The notes under the pieces were generated by a model. It was not told the DNA's origin and did no database searches. It was given only the letters and a program-made list of their open reading frames with translations. A DNA stretch of 64,000 bases from positions 62,001 through 126,000 of the forward strand of contig JALSHV010000015.1 in NCBI GenBank assembly GCA_026981975.1, given 5' to 3'. Positions 25,360 through 34,308 of the stretch are shown piece after piece (position 1 is the first letter of the stretch; each line of letters begins with the position of its first letter). The position numbers were made by a program, and so were the translations under genes. Source of the DNA: Aquificaceae bacterium (GTDB taxonomy: Bacteria > Aquificota > Aquificia > Aquificales > Aquificaceae).

Positions 25360-26515
25360 CCTTGAGCTTAGGAAATCCATTGAACTCAGAAGCGTAAACG
25401 GAGGTATAAGCACCTGCGGAAAGTAGAAATATTCTGTCTCCTACTTCAGGTTCGGGCAAGTAAACACTTTTTGCTATTACATCTAAGCTATCACAAGATA
25501 CTCCCGCTAATATCCACTCTTTAAGTTCTCCTTTTCCTTCTGCAAATACCGGATACCTTATTCCGCCGAGAACTTCCGCCAATCCGTTGAATACACCTGT
25601 ATCTAAGTAAAGCCAATTCTCCCTTCCTCTTTGAGCTTTTCCTATAACGCGTGTGACAAGGATTCCCTGATCTCCGACTAAACTACGCCCCGGTTCTATC
25701 TGAAGTTCATAGGGAAGGGAAGTAAAGTATTTCCTAAGAAGTCCTCTCACGTAATAGGCTATGTCTTCTATCCTGAGAACCTCACCTGTATACCGGACAG
25801 GAATACCACCTCCCATATTTAAAACAAGGAGCTTTATTCCCTTAGAAAGAGCTTTATTCCACAGATTTGAAGAACTTTTTACTGCTATGAACCAATTTCT
25901 TAGATTGTTGCACTGAGAACCTACGTGAAAAGTTACACCGATAGGGATCAGGCCTTTATCCCTTGCGTATTCAAGTATCTTCAGAGCAGTTTCCTCATTT
26001 ACTCCGAATTTTCTTGAAAGAGGCCATTCACTTCCCTCGTTGGGAACGGTGAGTCTTACGTAAACCCCTGCTCGCTGGGTAATACGTGCTATTTTATCCA
26101 CTTCTGTAAAGCTATCAACGGCAAATCTGTTCACCCCTGCGTTGTAGGCGTAATCTATAAATTCTTCTGGTTTGACAGGATTACTGGAAATTATCCGTTC
26201 TGGGGATACCCCTAAGGAAAGAACTTCCTGAAGTTCCTTACAGGACGCCACTTCAAATCCTGATCCTACACTGTGAAGAACTCTTAGTATATCCCTGTGA
26301 TCATTGGCTTTGACAGCGTAATAAATACTGACTTCAGGAAGATGGTATTTGATCTGAACGTATTTACTCTTTACTCCTTCAAGATCCATTAAAAGAGTAG
26401 GAGTTTCTACAGAGTAAAGTATTTCCTTAATGTGTTTTCTGGTCCCTATAAACTCTTCAAAAAGCTTTTTTGAATACCTATACTGAAGCTCTCCTGCTTT
26501 TAAAAGGGATTCCAT
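25346..26515 (-). CDS. PLP-dependent ornithine/lysine-type decarboxylase (fold III)
   Basis: A 389-residue enzyme of the alanine-racemase-fold decarboxylase family. The PLP lysine is K69 (YAVKAND), the phosphate-binding MGGGIPV block follows, and the C-terminal half carries C341-D342 (CDSLD) and GAYTSVYASEFNGFP. These are the active-site and dimer-interface features of eukaryotic-type ornithine decarboxylase (CDGLD, GAYTVAAASTFNGF). Diaminopimelate decarboxylase has a different pattern, so ornithine or lysine is the likely substrate, giving putrescine or cadaverine for polyamine synthesis. The 3' end overlaps the PilT-like gene by 14 bp; it follows the ferredoxin genes by 9 bp. Confidence 0.82.
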   Translation of the reverse strand: MESLLKAGELQYRYSKKLFEEFIGTRKHIKEILYSVETPTLLMDLEGVKSKYVQIKYHLPEVSIYYAVKANDHRDILRVLHSVGSGFEVASCKELQEVLSLGVSPERIISSNPVKPEEFIDYAYNAGVNRFAVDSFTEVDKIARITQRAGVYVRLTVPNEGSEWPLSRKFGVNEETALKILEYARDKGLIPIGVTFHVGSQCNNLRNWFIAVKSSSNLWNKALSKGIKLLVLNMGGGIPVRYTGEVLRIEDIAYYVRGLLRKYFTSLPYELQIEPGRSLVGDQGILVTRVIGKAQRGRENWLYLDTGVFNGLAEVLGGIRYPVFAEGKGELKEWILAGVSCDSLDVIAKSVYLPEPEVGDRIFLLSAGAYTSVYASEFNGFPKLKVKCL

Positions 26516-26524
26516 ATAGCGTTT

Positions 26525-26764
26525 TTATTCCTCTTCTTCAACTATTATGGAACCACTTGGACACTCATCTGCTACTTCCTGCACCTCCTCTTCCAAATTC
26601 TCCGGCACTCTCATCCACTTTTCTTCTTCGCTCTCTTCTATGTCGTATTGAACCACGTCCGCTATTCCGTCTCCTCTGTCCTTGAAAACTTCCGGAACTC
26701 TATCGTAACATAGTTCACACGCTGTGCAGGTATCGTAATCAATACGAACCTTTTTATTGGACAT
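26525..26764 (-). CDS. Single-cluster [4Fe-4S] ferredoxin, downstream copy
   Basis: A 79-residue acidic ferredoxin with cluster ligands C13, C16, C19 and C68 (CTACELC and ECPSG). It is nearly the same protein as the one encoded next upstream, with an extra two residues and more acidic side chains in the middle. Hydrogenobacter thermophilus is known to carry two tandem ferredoxin genes of this type that supply electrons to the 2-oxoacid:ferredoxin oxidoreductases of the reductive TCA cycle. The position next to sucCD supports the same role here. Confidence 0.92.
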   Translation of the reverse strand: MSNKKVRIDYDTCTACELCYDRVPEVFKDRGDGIADVVQYDIEESEEEKWMRVPENLEEEVQEVADECPSGSIIVEEEE

Positions 26765-26824
26765 TCTTCAGTCCTCCTCTATTATTATGGAACCACTTGG
26801 ACACTCATCTGCTACTTCCTGCAC
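26543..26824. repeat. Direct repeat within the tandem ferredoxin genes
   Basis: The stretches 26543-26584 and 26783-26824 are identical over 42 bases and sit exactly 240 bp apart, covering the codons around the fourth cluster cysteine. A second shared block surrounds the first three cysteines (the TCACACGCTGTGCAGGTATC 20-mer occurs in both copies). Confidence 0.9.
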
Positions 26825-26998
26825 TTCATCGGACAGATTATCCGGTATATTCATCCACTTTTCATCACCGTCTTCCATGTCCACTTGAACCACGTCCGCT
26901 ATTCCATCACCCACATCTTTGAAAACTTCCGGAATCCTGTCATAACAAAGCTCACACGCTGTGCAGGTATCTTTATCCACCCTTACTTTCATGCCCAT
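26768..26998 (-). CDS. Single-cluster [4Fe-4S] ferredoxin, upstream copy
   Basis: A 76-residue ferredoxin with ligands C12, C15, C18 and C66. It starts with ATG at 26998 behind GGAGGT, and the second copy follows after 3 bases. The two genes share an exact 42-base match (26543-26584 and 26783-26824, 240 bp apart), indicating a recent duplication or gene conversion. A possible promoter lies in the 67-bp gap after sucD (TTGATA with TATTTT, 16 bases apart, minus strand), so the pair may be expressed separately from sucCD. Confidence 0.92.
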   Translation of the reverse strand: MGMKVRVDKDTCTACELCYDRIPEVFKDVGDGIADVVQVDMEDGDEKWMNIPDNLSDEVQEVADECPSGSIIIEED

Positions 26999-27065
26999 TC
27001 GCTTACCTCCAAAAGTTTTAGAAAATTTATAAAATAGTAGAGAAAATTAGTATATCAAGATAATC

Positions 27066-27983
27066 TTAATCAGTGTCACAGGTTTTATCTTCTTCTGCAA
27101 TTTCAAGAACACCCAGAATACGAGCTACTGTTTCGCCTATTCGGGCAGGATTCTCCACTACGTAGGCTCCCGCCTTTTCAAGAGCTTTCATTTTAGCTTG
27201 AGCTGTTCCTCTTCCCCCTGTAATTATTGCTCCTGCATGTCCCATTCTCTTACCGGGAGGAGCGGTTATACCCGCTATGTATGCAAATACTGGTTTATCC
27301 ACACAATCTTCTATGTATTCTGCCGCTTCCTCCTCTGCGGTTCCTCCTATTTCCCCTATCATTAGTATTGCTTCAGTCTCGGGATCTTGGTTGAAAAGCT
27401 CAATAACATCTTTATGAGACAAACCGTGAACAGGATCCCCGCCTATACCGACTGCTGTCGTCTGTCCCAATCCGTAACGTGTGAGTTGATAAGCTGCTTC
27501 GTAAGTAAGGGTTCCACTACGGGAGACTATACCTACTTTTCCTCTTGAAAAGATATGTCCCGGCATTATACCTATCTTTGCCTCATTTGGGGTTATCAAT
27601 CCGGGACAATTAGGACCTATCAACTTTGCATCGGGATAGTTTTTTTTCATATAATCTTTTACCATTATCATATCCTTAGTTGGTATTCCTTCTGTAATGC
27701 AGACTACTAATTTTATTCCGTTATCCAAAGCTTCAACTATGGCATCAGCAGCAAAGGGAGCAGGAACAAATATAAGGGAACAGTTCGCATTTGTTTCTTT
27801 AACTGCTTCTTCCATAGTATTGAAAACGGGTATTCCTTCTACGGATTGTCCTCCCTTACCCGGTGTCACCCCAGCTACAATGTTGGTTCCGTAAGCTTTA
27901 CACTGAGCAGTATGAAAGGATCCTTCTCTACCTGTGATTCCCTGAACGACAACCCGACTGTTTTTGTCTGCCAATATCGCCAT
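27066..27983 (-). CDS. sucD: Succinyl-CoA synthetase alpha subunit
   Basis: The alpha subunit carries the CoA-binding Rossmann domain and the phosphohistidine. The 305-residue protein has [13 protein letters not shown] near the start, the GPNCPG block, and the phosphorylated histidine H249 in MGHAGAI. In autotrophic Aquificaceae the enzyme would run from succinate to succinyl-CoA in the reductive TCA cycle. The length fits succinyl-CoA synthetase; the related citryl-CoA synthetase small subunit (CcsB) is longer, so I prefer SucD. It follows sucC by 2 bp. Confidence 0.94.
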   Translation of the reverse strand: MAILADKNSRVVVQGITGREGSFHTAQCKAYGTNIVAGVTPGKGGQSVEGIPVFNTMEEAVKETNANCSLIFVPAPFAADAIVEALDNGIKLVVCITEGIPTKDMIMVKDYMKKNYPDAKLIGPNCPGLITPNEAKIGIMPGHIFSRGKVGIVSRSGTLTYEAAYQLTRYGLGQTTAVGIGGDPVHGLSHKDVIELFNQDPETEAILMIGEIGGTAEEEAAEYIEDCVDKPVFAYIAGITAPPGKRMGHAGAIITGGRGTAQAKMKALEKAGAYVVENPARIGETVARILGVLEIAEEDKTCDTD

Positions 27984-27985
27984 AG

Positions 27986-29149
27986 TTAAACCTCCGTTTT
28001 ATTTGCCAGTTCTACTGCTTTCTTAGCACCGTCCCACATATCCTCGGCGTTTACGAAGTTCATTCCTGATTCCGAAAGAATTTTTTTACCTTCTTCCACG
28101 TTAGTGCCTTCCATTCTTACCACTATTGGAAATCTGAAATTGACCTTTTTTCCAGCCTCAACAAGTCCGCGGGCTAATCTGTCACAACGCAGTATTCCGC
28201 CAAATATATTTATGAAAACAGCTTTAACGTCTTTATCCGCTGTAAGAATTCTAAAGGCGTTCGCTATTTGATCTACACTTGCTCCACCTCCCACATCTAA
28301 GAAATTCGCAGGTTCCCCGCCTGCTAACTTTATTATGTCCATGGTTGCCATAGCAAGTCCTGCTCCGTTCACCATACAACCTATATTGCCGTTAAGTTTT
28401 ATGTAGTTAAGTCCGTATTTTTTAGCTTCTACTTCCAGTTCAGAAAGTTGACTTTCATCTTCCAGTTCTTCTAACTCTTTGTGTCTGAATAGAGCGTTAT
28501 CGTCTATATCAATTTTCGCATCAAGAGCTATCAGCCTACCTGTTTTATCAAGGACCAACGGGTTTATCTCTACAAGAGAGGCATCTAGCTCCGTGTATAT
28601 ACGGTAAAGAGTGAGAGCTATATTGGAAAATTCGCGTGGAGGCAGTCTCAATCTAAAGGCGAGCTTCCTAACTTGATAAGGCATAAGCCCTAAAGTGGGA
28701 TCTGCGTATTCCTTTAGAATAGCTTCTGGGTTTTCCTTCGCTACTTCTTCTATCTCTACTCCACCTGCCGAAGAAGCCACAACAACGGGTTTTCCTACAG
28801 ATCTATCCAAGGTAATGGACAAGTAGTATTCTCTGTCAATGGCGGTAGCTTTCTCTATCCAAACTCTGTTCACAGGTTTACCTTCTGGACACTGAAAGGT
28901 TTTCATAATCTTCCCCAACATACTCTCTACAGCTGATTCCAACTCTTCCGCATTATTTACCACTTTTACTCCCCCTGCTTTTCCTCTACCTCCGCAGTGA
29001 ATTTGAGCCTTTACCACAAGAGGATAAGAACCAAGCTCCTCCGCAGCTTGAAGAGCTTCTTTAAGGGAAAAAGCTACTCTTCCTTCCGGCACAGGTAAAC
29101 CGTAACGGGCAAAGATCTCCTTTGCCTGATGTTCGTGTAGTTTCATCAA
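27986..29149 (-). CDS. sucC: Succinyl-CoA synthetase beta subunit
   Basis: The beta subunit has an ATP-grasp domain that makes the nucleotide-binding site, followed by a CoA-ligase domain. The 387-residue protein begins [23 protein letters not shown], typical of SucC, and shows [16 protein letters not shown], the LVEINPL block, and [15 protein letters not shown]. Length equals E. coli SucC. Its start is preceded by GGAGGTGG. The 49-bp gap to the gene upstream contains the palindrome ATATGTTCATAT but no clear promoter. Confidence 0.95.
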   Translation of the reverse strand: MMKLHEHQAKEIFARYGLPVPEGRVAFSLKEALQAAEELGSYPLVVKAQIHCGGRGKAGGVKVVNNAEELESAVESMLGKIMKTFQCPEGKPVNRVWIEKATAIDREYYLSITLDRSVGKPVVVASSAGGVEIEEVAKENPEAILKEYADPTLGLMPYQVRKLAFRLRLPPREFSNIALTLYRIYTELDASLVEINPLVLDKTGRLIALDAKIDIDDNALFRHKELEELEDESQLSELEVEAKKYGLNYIKLNGNIGCMVNGAGLAMATMDIIKLAGGEPANFLDVGGGASVDQIANAFRILTADKDVKAVFINIFGGILRCDRLARGLVEAGKKVNFRFPIVVRMEGTNVEEGKKILSESGMNFVNAEDMWDGAKKAVELANKTEV

Positions 29150-29198
29150 GCCACCTCCACACTTAGGAACTTTTGTAAATTTTAAACCAACAATATGT

Positions 29199-30392
29199 TC
29201 ATATATTTAACATTTCTGCTAAGAAGTCAGCTAAGTGCTTAACCTTTTGCTTATTCCTAAATTTACGAACACCGTCGCTTAGTTGTAAGATACAGCCCGG
29301 ACATGTGCTTAAAATAATGTCAGCTTCTGTATAAGCAAAATCTTTCATTTTTTCCCTTTGAACTTTTTCCGCAAGAGAAGGATTTTTAATACTCCATAAA
29401 CCCGCAAAGCCACAACAAGACTGGGCAAGTTCCGCTCTTATAATTTTTACACCGCTGACCTGTGCTATGGTAGCGTAAAAGGTTTCAGGATCTATTTTCA
29501 TAGCGGTATAAGAGTGACAAGGAACATGAAAAGTCACTTTAGCTTTTGACGATTTGAAACTAAGAGATCCTCTTTCCCTCATTATAAGCTGGGAGAAGTC
29601 GTAAACTTTCCACTTTTCCCCGTAGTCTTCCTCAAGCGCTCCGCCGCATGTGGGACAGGCTACTACAATAGCGTCAAACTCATAACGTTTCATTTCCTTT
29701 AGATTATGATCTCTAAGTCTATCAAAACTTTCCAAGTCTCCGTGATACAAATGCGGTGCACCGCAGCACCTTATATCCTTTGGAATAAATATTTCATAAC
29801 CAAGAGTTTCCATCAACTTCACAACACTATCTCCCGTTTTTCCGTGAAAAATGTCTATCATACAACCTGTAAAGAACAGCAATCTTCCTTTCTTGTTATT
29901 TCTGCCAAAAACTTTACCCCTCAAGCTAAAGGGATTTTTGTAAGGCTTTGGCAGGAACTTCACCCCTCCTGTAGGAAGCGGTGTTTTTATTTGGGAAGGT
30001 AATAACCTTCCCGCAAATCCTAAGATTTTAAGCGCTTTTTTTCCCGCAGGAGTTTGCATAAGCTCAAGACTTTTTAAACCGAGTTTTGATATAAGATCAG
30101 AACCGAGTTTCTCCTTCTTCAGAGCTTTTGCACTTATTAGAATCTCTTTATAGTTTACACCGTTGGGACATATCCATTCGCAACGTCTGCACATAGCACA
30201 TTTTTCCCATTGTTCGGATATCTCCTTACTTAGTGAGATTTCTTCTTTTACTACCATCTCTGCAAGTGCTAATCTTCCCCTGGCAAAGCTTCCTTCTTCC
30301 CCGTAGTAAGAAGGACATACAGATTTACACAGTCCACACTTTACACATTTTTGAATTAAATCAGCGGGTATATCTACTTTCCTGTAGTCCAT
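29199..30392 (-). CDS. GlcF/HdrB-like Fe-S protein with two ferredoxin motifs and two CCG domains
   Basis: A 397-residue cytoplasmic protein. Two 4Fe-4S motifs lie at the N terminus (C16, C19, C22, C26 and C65, C68, C71, C75), followed by two CCG domains (FTGC...RCCGAPH and HVPCHS...QSCCGFAG, then CPGC). This architecture is that of the glycolate oxidase Fe-S subunit GlcF and related lactate or heterodisulfide-type subunits. The partner flavoprotein is not in the window. Its place upstream of sucCD and the ferredoxins suggests a role in central redox metabolism; a subunit of a fumarate-reductase-like complex is also possible. No function is assigned beyond the family. Confidence 0.8.
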   Translation of the reverse strand: MDYRKVDIPADLIQKCVKCGLCKSVCPSYYGEEGSFARGRLALAEMVVKEEISLSKEISEQWEKCAMCRRCEWICPNGVNYKEILISAKALKKEKLGSDLISKLGLKSLELMQTPAGKKALKILGFAGRLLPSQIKTPLPTGGVKFLPKPYKNPFSLRGKVFGRNNKKGRLLFFTGCMIDIFHGKTGDSVVKLMETLGYEIFIPKDIRCCGAPHLYHGDLESFDRLRDHNLKEMKRYEFDAIVVACPTCGGALEEDYGEKWKVYDFSQLIMRERGSLSFKSSKAKVTFHVPCHSYTAMKIDPETFYATIAQVSGVKIIRAELAQSCCGFAGLWSIKNPSLAEKVQREKMKDFAYTEADIILSTCPGCILQLSDGVRKFRNKQKVKHLADFLAEMLNI

Positions 30393-30486
30393 AGCTTGCA
30401 GGATATTTAAATGTAAAACACATGAAAGTAGAAGTTCTGATAAAACTCACCCTGATTGTATTGTTAGAATAATATTTAATCTTGTA

Positions 30487-31254
30487 ATGATTATGTTTTC
30501 TATTCAAGAACCGCTTAAGGGTTACGGTATAAAGGTAGGTATAGTGCCGATAGAGAAAATTAAAATACCCTCTATTCAAAGAGAAATATCGGAAAATCTT
30601 GTTAAAAGACTTATGCTTTCTATAGAAAAAGTTGGCTTTGTAGATCCTATTTTACTGATAGAAACGAGTGAAGGATACGAAGTAATAAACGGTCAACACC
30701 GACTTGAGGCAGCAAAACTATTGGGTATGAAAGATGTTCTTGGTATAGTTTTACCCCCCGATGTAAAGGAATACATAATAAGTCTAAACGTTGAAAAAGC
30801 TCCCAACCTTAGGGACAAGGCACACCAAGCTTATGAGATTTTCACGGAAAATTTGAAACGGAATCCTGAAATGAAGGAAACAGAGCTTGAAGAGAAAATA
30901 GAAGAAGCTTGCTATTTAACAGTTGGCTTTGTAATTGAAAGACTTCACGATCGCAAGTTTCCAGGATACGCTTTTGAAAAGATACTAAGGAAGATAGATC
31001 ACTTTTTGAGTATTACTCTTGACAAAGCAGAACAGGAAAGGGAAAAAAGAGCGGAACTTCTCATAGAGGTAAAAGAAGTTTTAGAAAAAAGATACCAAGA
31101 ACTTGAACTCTCAATGCCTCTTCAGAAAGAAGCAATAGTGATAAGAGCTTTTCATAACGTTTACGGAAAAAGGATCAGAAGTATAAGTGACGATTTCTAC
31201 TCTGTTTTAAAGAAACTGAAAGAAGAAATTCCGCAAGTGGAGCTTAAAGAGTAA
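30487..31254 (+). CDS. ParB/Srx-fold protein without a recognisable HTH
   Basis: A 255-residue protein whose first 90 residues match the ParB/sulfiredoxin nuclease-like domain: VPIEKIKIPSIQRE, then ENLVKRLMLSIEKVGFVDPIL, then INGQHRLEAAKLLG with the GxxR nucleotide-binding motif (canonical ParB has ENPRR and GERR). The remainder is helical and charged and lacks the ParB helix-turn-helix I would expect, so it is unlikely to be the chromosome-segregation ParB. No parA is nearby. It is the first gene of a run with a DHQ synthase and livJHM (20-bp gap). Function is not assigned. Confidence 0.7.
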   Translation: MIMFSIQEPLKGYGIKVGIVPIEKIKIPSIQREISENLVKRLMLSIEKVGFVDPILLIETSEGYEVINGQHRLEAAKLLGMKDVLGIVLPPDVKEYIISLNVEKAPNLRDKAHQAYEIFTENLKRNPEMKETELEEKIEEACYLTVGFVIERLHDRKFPGYAFEKILRKIDHFLSITLDKAEQEREKRAELLIEVKEVLEKRYQELELSMPLQKEAIVIRAFHNVYGKRIRSISDDFYSVLKKLKEEIPQVELKE

Positions 31255-31273
31255 ACCAATCGGAGGTTAAAAA

Positions 31274-32269
31274 ATGAAAGAGTTCTGGGTATGGGTTGAT
31301 CCTTACGACAAACGCCTTGTAACTACCGCCATAGAAGCAGGTGTTAATGCTCTCGTTGTCCCTTCGGAAGAACACGCTAAGGAAACCAGAAAGTTAGCAA
31401 GAATAACGGTTATATCCCCGAAGGGAGAGATCAAATTAGGATCTGATGTTGTTTACGAAAAAATAGAAAGTAAGGAAGACGAAGAGAAAGCAGCAAAGTA
31501 TCCTCCTAAGGTGAAAGTAATTGTTGAGACAACCGATTGGACAGTAATTCCTTTGGAAAATCTAATAGCTCAAAGAGAAGAACTGTATGCGGTAGTTAAA
31601 AACGCTCAGGAAGCAGAAATTGCCCTTCAAACCCTTGAAAAGGGTGTGAAAGGAGTAGTGTTAAAAACAAAAGATCCCGCAGAAATAAGGAAAGTTGCCA
31701 GAGTGTTAGAATCCTCAGAAGAAGTTTTAAAACTTGTAGCTGTTAAGATAACAAAGATATTACCCTTAGGTTTGGGTGATCGTGTTTGTGTGGACACAGC
31801 CAACCTTATGGTAAGAGGAGAAGGAATGCTTGTAGGAAACTCTTCGGGGGGAATGTTCTTAGTTCATGCGGAAACAGAAGAAAATCCTTACGTAGCGTCA
31901 AGACCCTTCAGAGTAAACGCAGGAGCAGTTCACATGTATATAAGAATACCGGGCAACAAAACAAAATATCTCTGCGAGCTTGAAGCAGGAGATAAAGTTA
32001 TGATTTACGATTTTAAAGGAAAAGGTAGAACTGCTTATGTGGGGAGATCAAAAGTAGAGAGAAGACCTATGCTTTTAATAGAAGGTAAATACGAAGGAAA
32101 AAAACTCAGCTGTATTCTCCAAAATGCAGAAACCATAAGACTTACTAAACCAGATGGAACGCCGGTATCCGTAGCAGAACTCAAAGAAGGAGACGAAGTT
32201 CTTGGTTATACAGAAGAAGTAGGAAGACATTTTGGAATGAAGGTTGATGAAACTATTGTAGAAAAATGA
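31274..32269 (+). CDS. 3-dehydroquinate synthase type II (archaeal family)
   Basis: A 331-residue protein of the archaeal DHQ synthase II family (MJ1249-like). Diagnostic blocks are the N-terminal KEFWVWVDPYDK, LPLGLGDRVCVDTANLMVRGEGMLVGNSS, and PFRVNAGAVHMYI. In methanogens this enzyme makes 3-dehydroquinate from a 2-amino-3,7-dideoxy-sugar acid, replacing AroB. It is rare outside archaea. No partner synthase (MJ0400 type) is in the window, so the actual substrate here is uncertain. A good SD (GGAGG) precedes ATG 31274, and livJ overlaps its stop by 4 bp. Confidence 0.9.
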   Translation: MKEFWVWVDPYDKRLVTTAIEAGVNALVVPSEEHAKETRKLARITVISPKGEIKLGSDVVYEKIESKEDEEKAAKYPPKVKVIVETTDWTVIPLENLIAQREELYAVVKNAQEAEIALQTLEKGVKGVVLKTKDPAEIRKVARVLESSEEVLKLVAVKITKILPLGLGDRVCVDTANLMVRGEGMLVGNSSGGMFLVHAETEENPYVASRPFRVNAGAVHMYIRIPGNKTKYLCELEAGDKVMIYDFKGKGRTAYVGRSKVERRPMLLIEGKYEGKKLSCILQNAETIRLTKPDGTPVSVAELKEGDEVLGYTEEVGRHFGMKVDETIVEK

Positions 32270-33438
32270 AGATTGTAATTTCGCTTTTACTAATTGTTCT
32301 TACTGCGGTAGCAAATGAAGTAATAAAATTCGGCGCTGCCGTTTCCTTTTCAGGAAAGTATGCTAAGGAAGGAGAGCTTTTGAAAAAGGGTTACGATCTA
32401 TGGAAGGAAACAGTAAACAAACAAGGAGGAATAAAAATAGGAAGTAAAAGGTATAAAGTGGAAATAGTTTACTACGATGATCAAAGTGATCCGAAAACAA
32501 CAGCCAAGCTTGTAGAAAAATTGATTACAGAGGACGGTATAAAGTTTATATTGGGTCCTTACGGAAGCGCTCAAGTTTTTGCTGCTGCTGGCATTGTTGA
32601 AAAGTATAAAGCTCTAATGGTTCAAGGAGGAGGCGCTTCTTCAAGGATCTACAAGCAAGGCTATAAACATATTTTTGGAGTTTTCAACACCGCAAAGGAT
32701 TACGGTAAGAATCTGATAGAATTCGCTTCCCTGCTAAAACCTAAACCTCAGACGGTAGCCATTCTTTACGAAAAGGACATCTTTTCAGAAGAAGCTGCTC
32801 AAGGAGCAAAAGAGCAAGCAAAAAAAAGAGGAATGAAAGTTGTTCTATTTGAAGGCTATCCCAGGGGAACTCAAGATTTATCTTCTCTCATGTTAAAGAT
32901 AAGAATTAAAAAACCAGATATTGTAATAGGTGCGGGACATTACAGGGATTCCCTTCTGGTGATAAAGCAACTGAAACAATTCAGAATAAATCCTCATTTC
33001 TTAGGATTAACAGTAGGTCCACCTCTGCCGGATTTCGTTAAGGCTCTTGGAGAAGATGCAGAGCACGTATTCGGAGTAGTTCAGTGGTCCCCCGCACTTC
33101 GCTATAAGGATCCGCTTTTTGGAAACACAGCGGGTTATGTAAGAGCTTTTAAAGAAAAATACGGAGAAATTCCTGAATACCACTCCGCTGGTGGAACCGC
33201 AGCAGCATTGGTTTTTCAACTTGCCTTAGAAAGAGCAGGAGATACAGATATAGAAAAAGTAAGAAAAGAGCTTCTTAAAATGAAAGTGGAAACTTTTTAC
33301 GGTATCATAAGCTTTGACGAAACTGGAAAAGTTACCACAAAACCCATGGCCGTAATACAGATCCAGAAAGGAAAACCTGTCACAGTGTATCCTGTAAGAG
33401 AAGCTAAGCCAGTTTATCCCAAACCTCAGTGGAAATAG
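32266..33438 (+). CDS. livJ: Branched-chain amino acid-type ABC transporter substrate-binding protein
   Basis: A 390-residue periplasmic binding protein of the LivJ/receptor-ligand-binding family with a short signal peptide (residues 1-16). The fold blocks IKFGAAVSFSGKYAKEGELLKKGYDLW and YYDDQSDPKTTAKLVEKLI are typical. The family also binds amides, urea and aromatic acids, so branched-chain amino acids are only the default guess. It overlaps the DHQ synthase gene by 4 bp, and livH starts at the very next base after its stop. Confidence 0.88.
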   Translation: MKIVISLLLIVLTAVANEVIKFGAAVSFSGKYAKEGELLKKGYDLWKETVNKQGGIKIGSKRYKVEIVYYDDQSDPKTTAKLVEKLITEDGIKFILGPYGSAQVFAAAGIVEKYKALMVQGGGASSRIYKQGYKHIFGVFNTAKDYGKNLIEFASLLKPKPQTVAILYEKDIFSEEAAQGAKEQAKKRGMKVVLFEGYPRGTQDLSSLMLKIRIKKPDIVIGAGHYRDSLLVIKQLKQFRINPHFLGLTVGPPLPDFVKALGEDAEHVFGVVQWSPALRYKDPLFGNTAGYVRAFKEKYGEIPEYHSAGGTAAALVFQLALERAGDTDIEKVRKELLKMKVETFYGIISFDETGKVTTKPMAVIQIQKGKPVTVYPVREAKPVYPKPQWK

Positions 33439-34308
33439 ATGGATCTTGTTCCACAACTTCTTTTAGAAGCTCTTTTACTTGGAGGTTTTTACGCTTTTAT
33501 GGCAATAGGATTTTCCCTTGTTTGGGGGGTTCTCGGAATACTGAACTTAGCTTACGGTTCCTTTCTTATAGTAGGAGCTTACATTGCCTACATACTTTAC
33601 AACCGTGCAGGTGTTGATCCTCTTCTATCCCTTCCTTTTGTCTTTGCAGTAGGTTTTACAGTAGGATTTCTTCTGCAGAAATTCTTGTTAGGGAAACTGT
33701 CAGAAAGAGAGCCTTTTATGATTCTTATAATGACCTTTGGTATTGATATGTTTTTATCTCACTTAGTAAATTTAATATTCGGAGCGGATATAAGATCCAT
33801 AGATGTTCCCTATGCAGAAGGTAGCTTTATTCTGGGAAATCTAATAATCTCAAAGGTAAAACTCATAACCTTCATTATTTCTCTTTTTCTTACTTTTGCT
33901 CTCTTTATTTTCCTTAAAGTAAGCTGGACAGGAAGAGCCATAAGAGCTGTAGCTCTTGATATTGAAGGAGCTAAACTGGTAGGGATAAATCCGCTAATGA
34001 TATTTTCAATAACCATGGGTATAGGAACAGGTGTAGCCATGGCTGCGGGGAATTTGTTCGGAGTGCTTCAAGGATTTAATCCCTTTGAAGGTGGTCCTAT
34101 TACTGTTAGAGCTTTTCTCATAAGCATAATAGGTGGCTTGGGAAGGATTGAAAGTGCTCTTGTAGGAGGATTATTCTTAGGTGTTCTTGAAGTGTTTATT
34201 TCCTTTAACTTAGGAGAAAGCTGGAAAATGTTTGCTTCGTTGTTTTTGATGGTTGTTATTCTGATTTTAAAACCCCGCGGTCTTTTCGGGGGAAAGTATT
34301 ATGGATAA
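33439..34308 (+). CDS. livH: LivH-type ABC transporter permease
   Basis: A 289-residue inner-membrane permease with about eight hydrophobic segments. The N-terminal blocks GGFYAFMAIGFSLVWGVLGILNLAYGSFLIVGAY and the late GRAIRAVALDIEGAKLVGIN (the loop that contacts the ATPase) identify LivH. It starts directly after the livJ stop and overlaps livM by 8 bp. With LivM it forms the membrane channel of the importer. Confidence 0.93.
   Translation: MDLVPQLLLEALLLGGFYAFMAIGFSLVWGVLGILNLAYGSFLIVGAYIAYILYNRAGVDPLLSLPFVFAVGFTVGFLLQKFLLGKLSEREPFMILIMTFGIDMFLSHLVNLIFGADIRSIDVPYAEGSFILGNLIISKVKLITFIISLFLTFALFIFLKVSWTGRAIRAVALDIEGAKLVGINPLMIFSITMGIGTGVAMAAGNLFGVLQGFNPFEGGPITVRAFLISIIGGLGRIESALVGGLFLGVLEVFISFNLGESWKMFASLFLMVVILILKPRGLFGGKYYG

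Noticed and set aside
25346..26515. Diaminopimelate decarboxylase
   Set aside because: The CDSLD and GAYTSVYASEFNGF blocks follow the ornithine decarboxylase pattern rather than the LysA pattern (CESGD).
27986..29149. Citryl-CoA synthetase large subunit (CcsA) instead of SucC
   Set aside because: The length of 387 residues and the block order equal ordinary SucC; CcsA is noticeably longer.
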